DNA of 52,211 nucleotides from Methanobacteriota archaeon (GTDB lineage: Archaea; Thermoplasmatota; Poseidoniia; MGIII; CG-Epi1). The stretch is from contig JAAZXG010000005.1 in NCBI GenBank assembly GCA_014240255.1, positions 1 to 52,211 on the forward strand, in the 5' to 3' direction. The notes under the pieces are model-generated. The model did no database searches, was not told where the DNA came from, and worked only from the letters and a program-made list of their open reading frames with translations. Below are positions 51,653-52,211 of the stretch, one piece after another (position 1 is the stretch's first letter; each line of letters begins with the position of its first letter). The position numbers and the translations under genes were made by a program.

Positions 51653-52211
51653 ATCAATGAATTCACTAAGTACTGATGCAGTAGCTCCCCAAATTGCTTT
51701 ATCTTTTATTCGGAAATGAGGTACTTCTAATTTTTTCCCGTGTAATTCCCATGTTTCAGAATAATTTTTATCCGCACTAACTAATTCAGATACTTTTGTA
51801 ATGATTAATTCATCTACTTCATATTCATTTAGAACCCATTCAGGTTCCCTCTCTAATATTCCTATAAATGGATAAATTAAATATCCTGAAACTGGAACTG
51901 GTAAGGGCGTTAATTGCCCAATTATTTCTACTGTTTCAGTTTTGATACCCACTTCTTCAAAAGCTTCTCTGACAGCAGTATAATTCAATTTCTCATTATT
52001 CTCTTGAGCACCTCCAGGCAATGCAATTTGACCAGGATGATTTCGTTCATGCATAGGCCTTTTAATCAGAGGAAAGTACCATTCATTTTTTTTTTTGAAT
52101 AGGGCTAGCAGTACAGAAGCTTTTTTCATCGATGCTAATTTTTCTTTAGATAGTATACGCTCATATTTTTCCAGACTTTCACTTTCAATACTTTCTCCAT
52201 CTTCAGATTTC
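51641..52211 (-). CDS. NUDIX hydrolase (CoA pyrophosphatase-like), 5' end may lie outside window
   Basis: The NUDIX box is GGAQENNEKLNYTAVREAFEEVG (Gly5x-Glu7x-Arg-Glu-x2-Glu-Glu pattern), preceded by MHERNHPGQIALPGG, the UPF0035/CoAse-type motif with LIKRPMHERNHPGQ. Such enzymes hydrolyse nucleoside diphosphate linked compounds, CoA in this subgroup. An ATG lies at 52129, but the frame stays open to the last base (residues KSEDGESIESESLEKYERIL upstream), and family members have additional N-terminal residues, so the gene probably begins beyond the window. The 3' end overlaps the prepilin peptidase gene by 12 nt. Confidence 0.85.
   Translation of the reverse strand, partial: KSEDGESIESESLEKYERILSKEKLASMKKASVLLALFKKKNEWYFPLIKRPMHERNHPGQIALPGGAQENNEKLNYTAVREAFEEVGIKTETVEIIGQLTPLPVPVSGYLIYPFIGILEREPEWVLNEYEVDELIITKVSELVSADKNYSETWELHGKKLEVPHFRIKDKAIWGATASVLSEFIDLIH

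Noticed and set aside
1-52211. CRISPR array, IS element, prophage or integration module
   Set aside because: No short regularly spaced direct repeats, transposase, integrase or phage structural gene was seen. Gene content is housekeeping and surface proteins.

Overview
The window is a dense, AT-rich (low-GC) stretch of an archaeal chromosome, most likely from a marine planktonic Thermoplasmatota lineage (Marine Group II/Poseidoniales or the related Marine Group III). This assignment is inference. It rests on archaeal information-processing genes (small primase subunit PriS, Rpo4, eL21, eL41, Pus10, TYW1, Kae1/Bud32, DUF655), archaeal ether-lipid genes (prenyl synthase, two geranylgeranyl-reductase-family proteins) and metabolic genes of bacterial type (cytosolic-type malate dehydrogenase, ATP-dependent PEP carboxykinase, type 1 IPP isomerase, class II NrdJ). 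There are also many secreted or anchored Asp-rich surface proteins. No rRNA, insertion sequence, CRISPR array, prophage or integration site was seen.

Layout. 1-5.2 kb: the 3' end of an FG-GAP surface protein with a sortase-like tail, a BNR-repeat lipoprotein, a geranylgeranyl reductase, and a nitrilase-type amidohydrolase divergent from nadE. 5.2-11 kb: a 270-nt leader with a hairpin next to the nrdJ start, NrdJ, a membrane protein and TYW1. 11-16 kb: cytidylate-kinase-like gene, pheS, an AbrB-like protein, and the mdh/pckA convergent pair. 16.2-21.6 kb: tRNA-Val(UAC) directly followed by ksgA, then a right-to-left cluster of a zinc ribbon gene, eL41, pheT, an unknown gene, priS, rnhB and an SCP2-like gene. 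21.7-27.2 kb: asnS, a HEAT/SAP protein, a glycerophosphodiesterase, then pus10, eL21, rpo4 and DUF655. 27.2-29.5 kb: lipoprotein, FolC, ribbon-helix-helix regulator. 29.6-44.1 kb: a cell-surface region with a 1902-residue receptor-like protein carrying a cytoplasmic ubiquitin-like tail, a second GGR, two single-span proteins, Kae1 and Bud32, a propeller/PKD protein with a cytoplasmic zinc ribbon, a winged-helix regulator and a small membrane protein. 44.1-47.2 kb: operon idi, idsA and a GXGXG/barrel fusion. 47.2-52.2 kb: ALDH7-type dehydrogenase, a 55-residue Trm5-N-like protein, a polytopic membrane protein, a prepilin peptidase and a NUDIX hydrolase cut by the window edge.

How it fits together. 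Housekeeping translation and tRNA modification genes alternate with lipid and central-carbon genes. Same-strand neighbours commonly overlap by 4-20 nt. All ten convergent gene pairs abut or overlap, leaving no conventional terminator space. Several first genes have a TATA-like element about 25-27 nt before the start codon, consistent with leaderless mRNAs, while eL21 and rpo4 have clear Shine-Dalgarno sequences. The best candidates for undescribed biology are the surface receptor with a ubiquitin-like cytoplasmic tail, the propeller/zinc-ribbon protein next to a transcription regulator, Rpo4 with an inserted zinc ribbon, the GXGXG/barrel fusion in the isoprenoid operon, and the orphan Trm5 N-domain protein.
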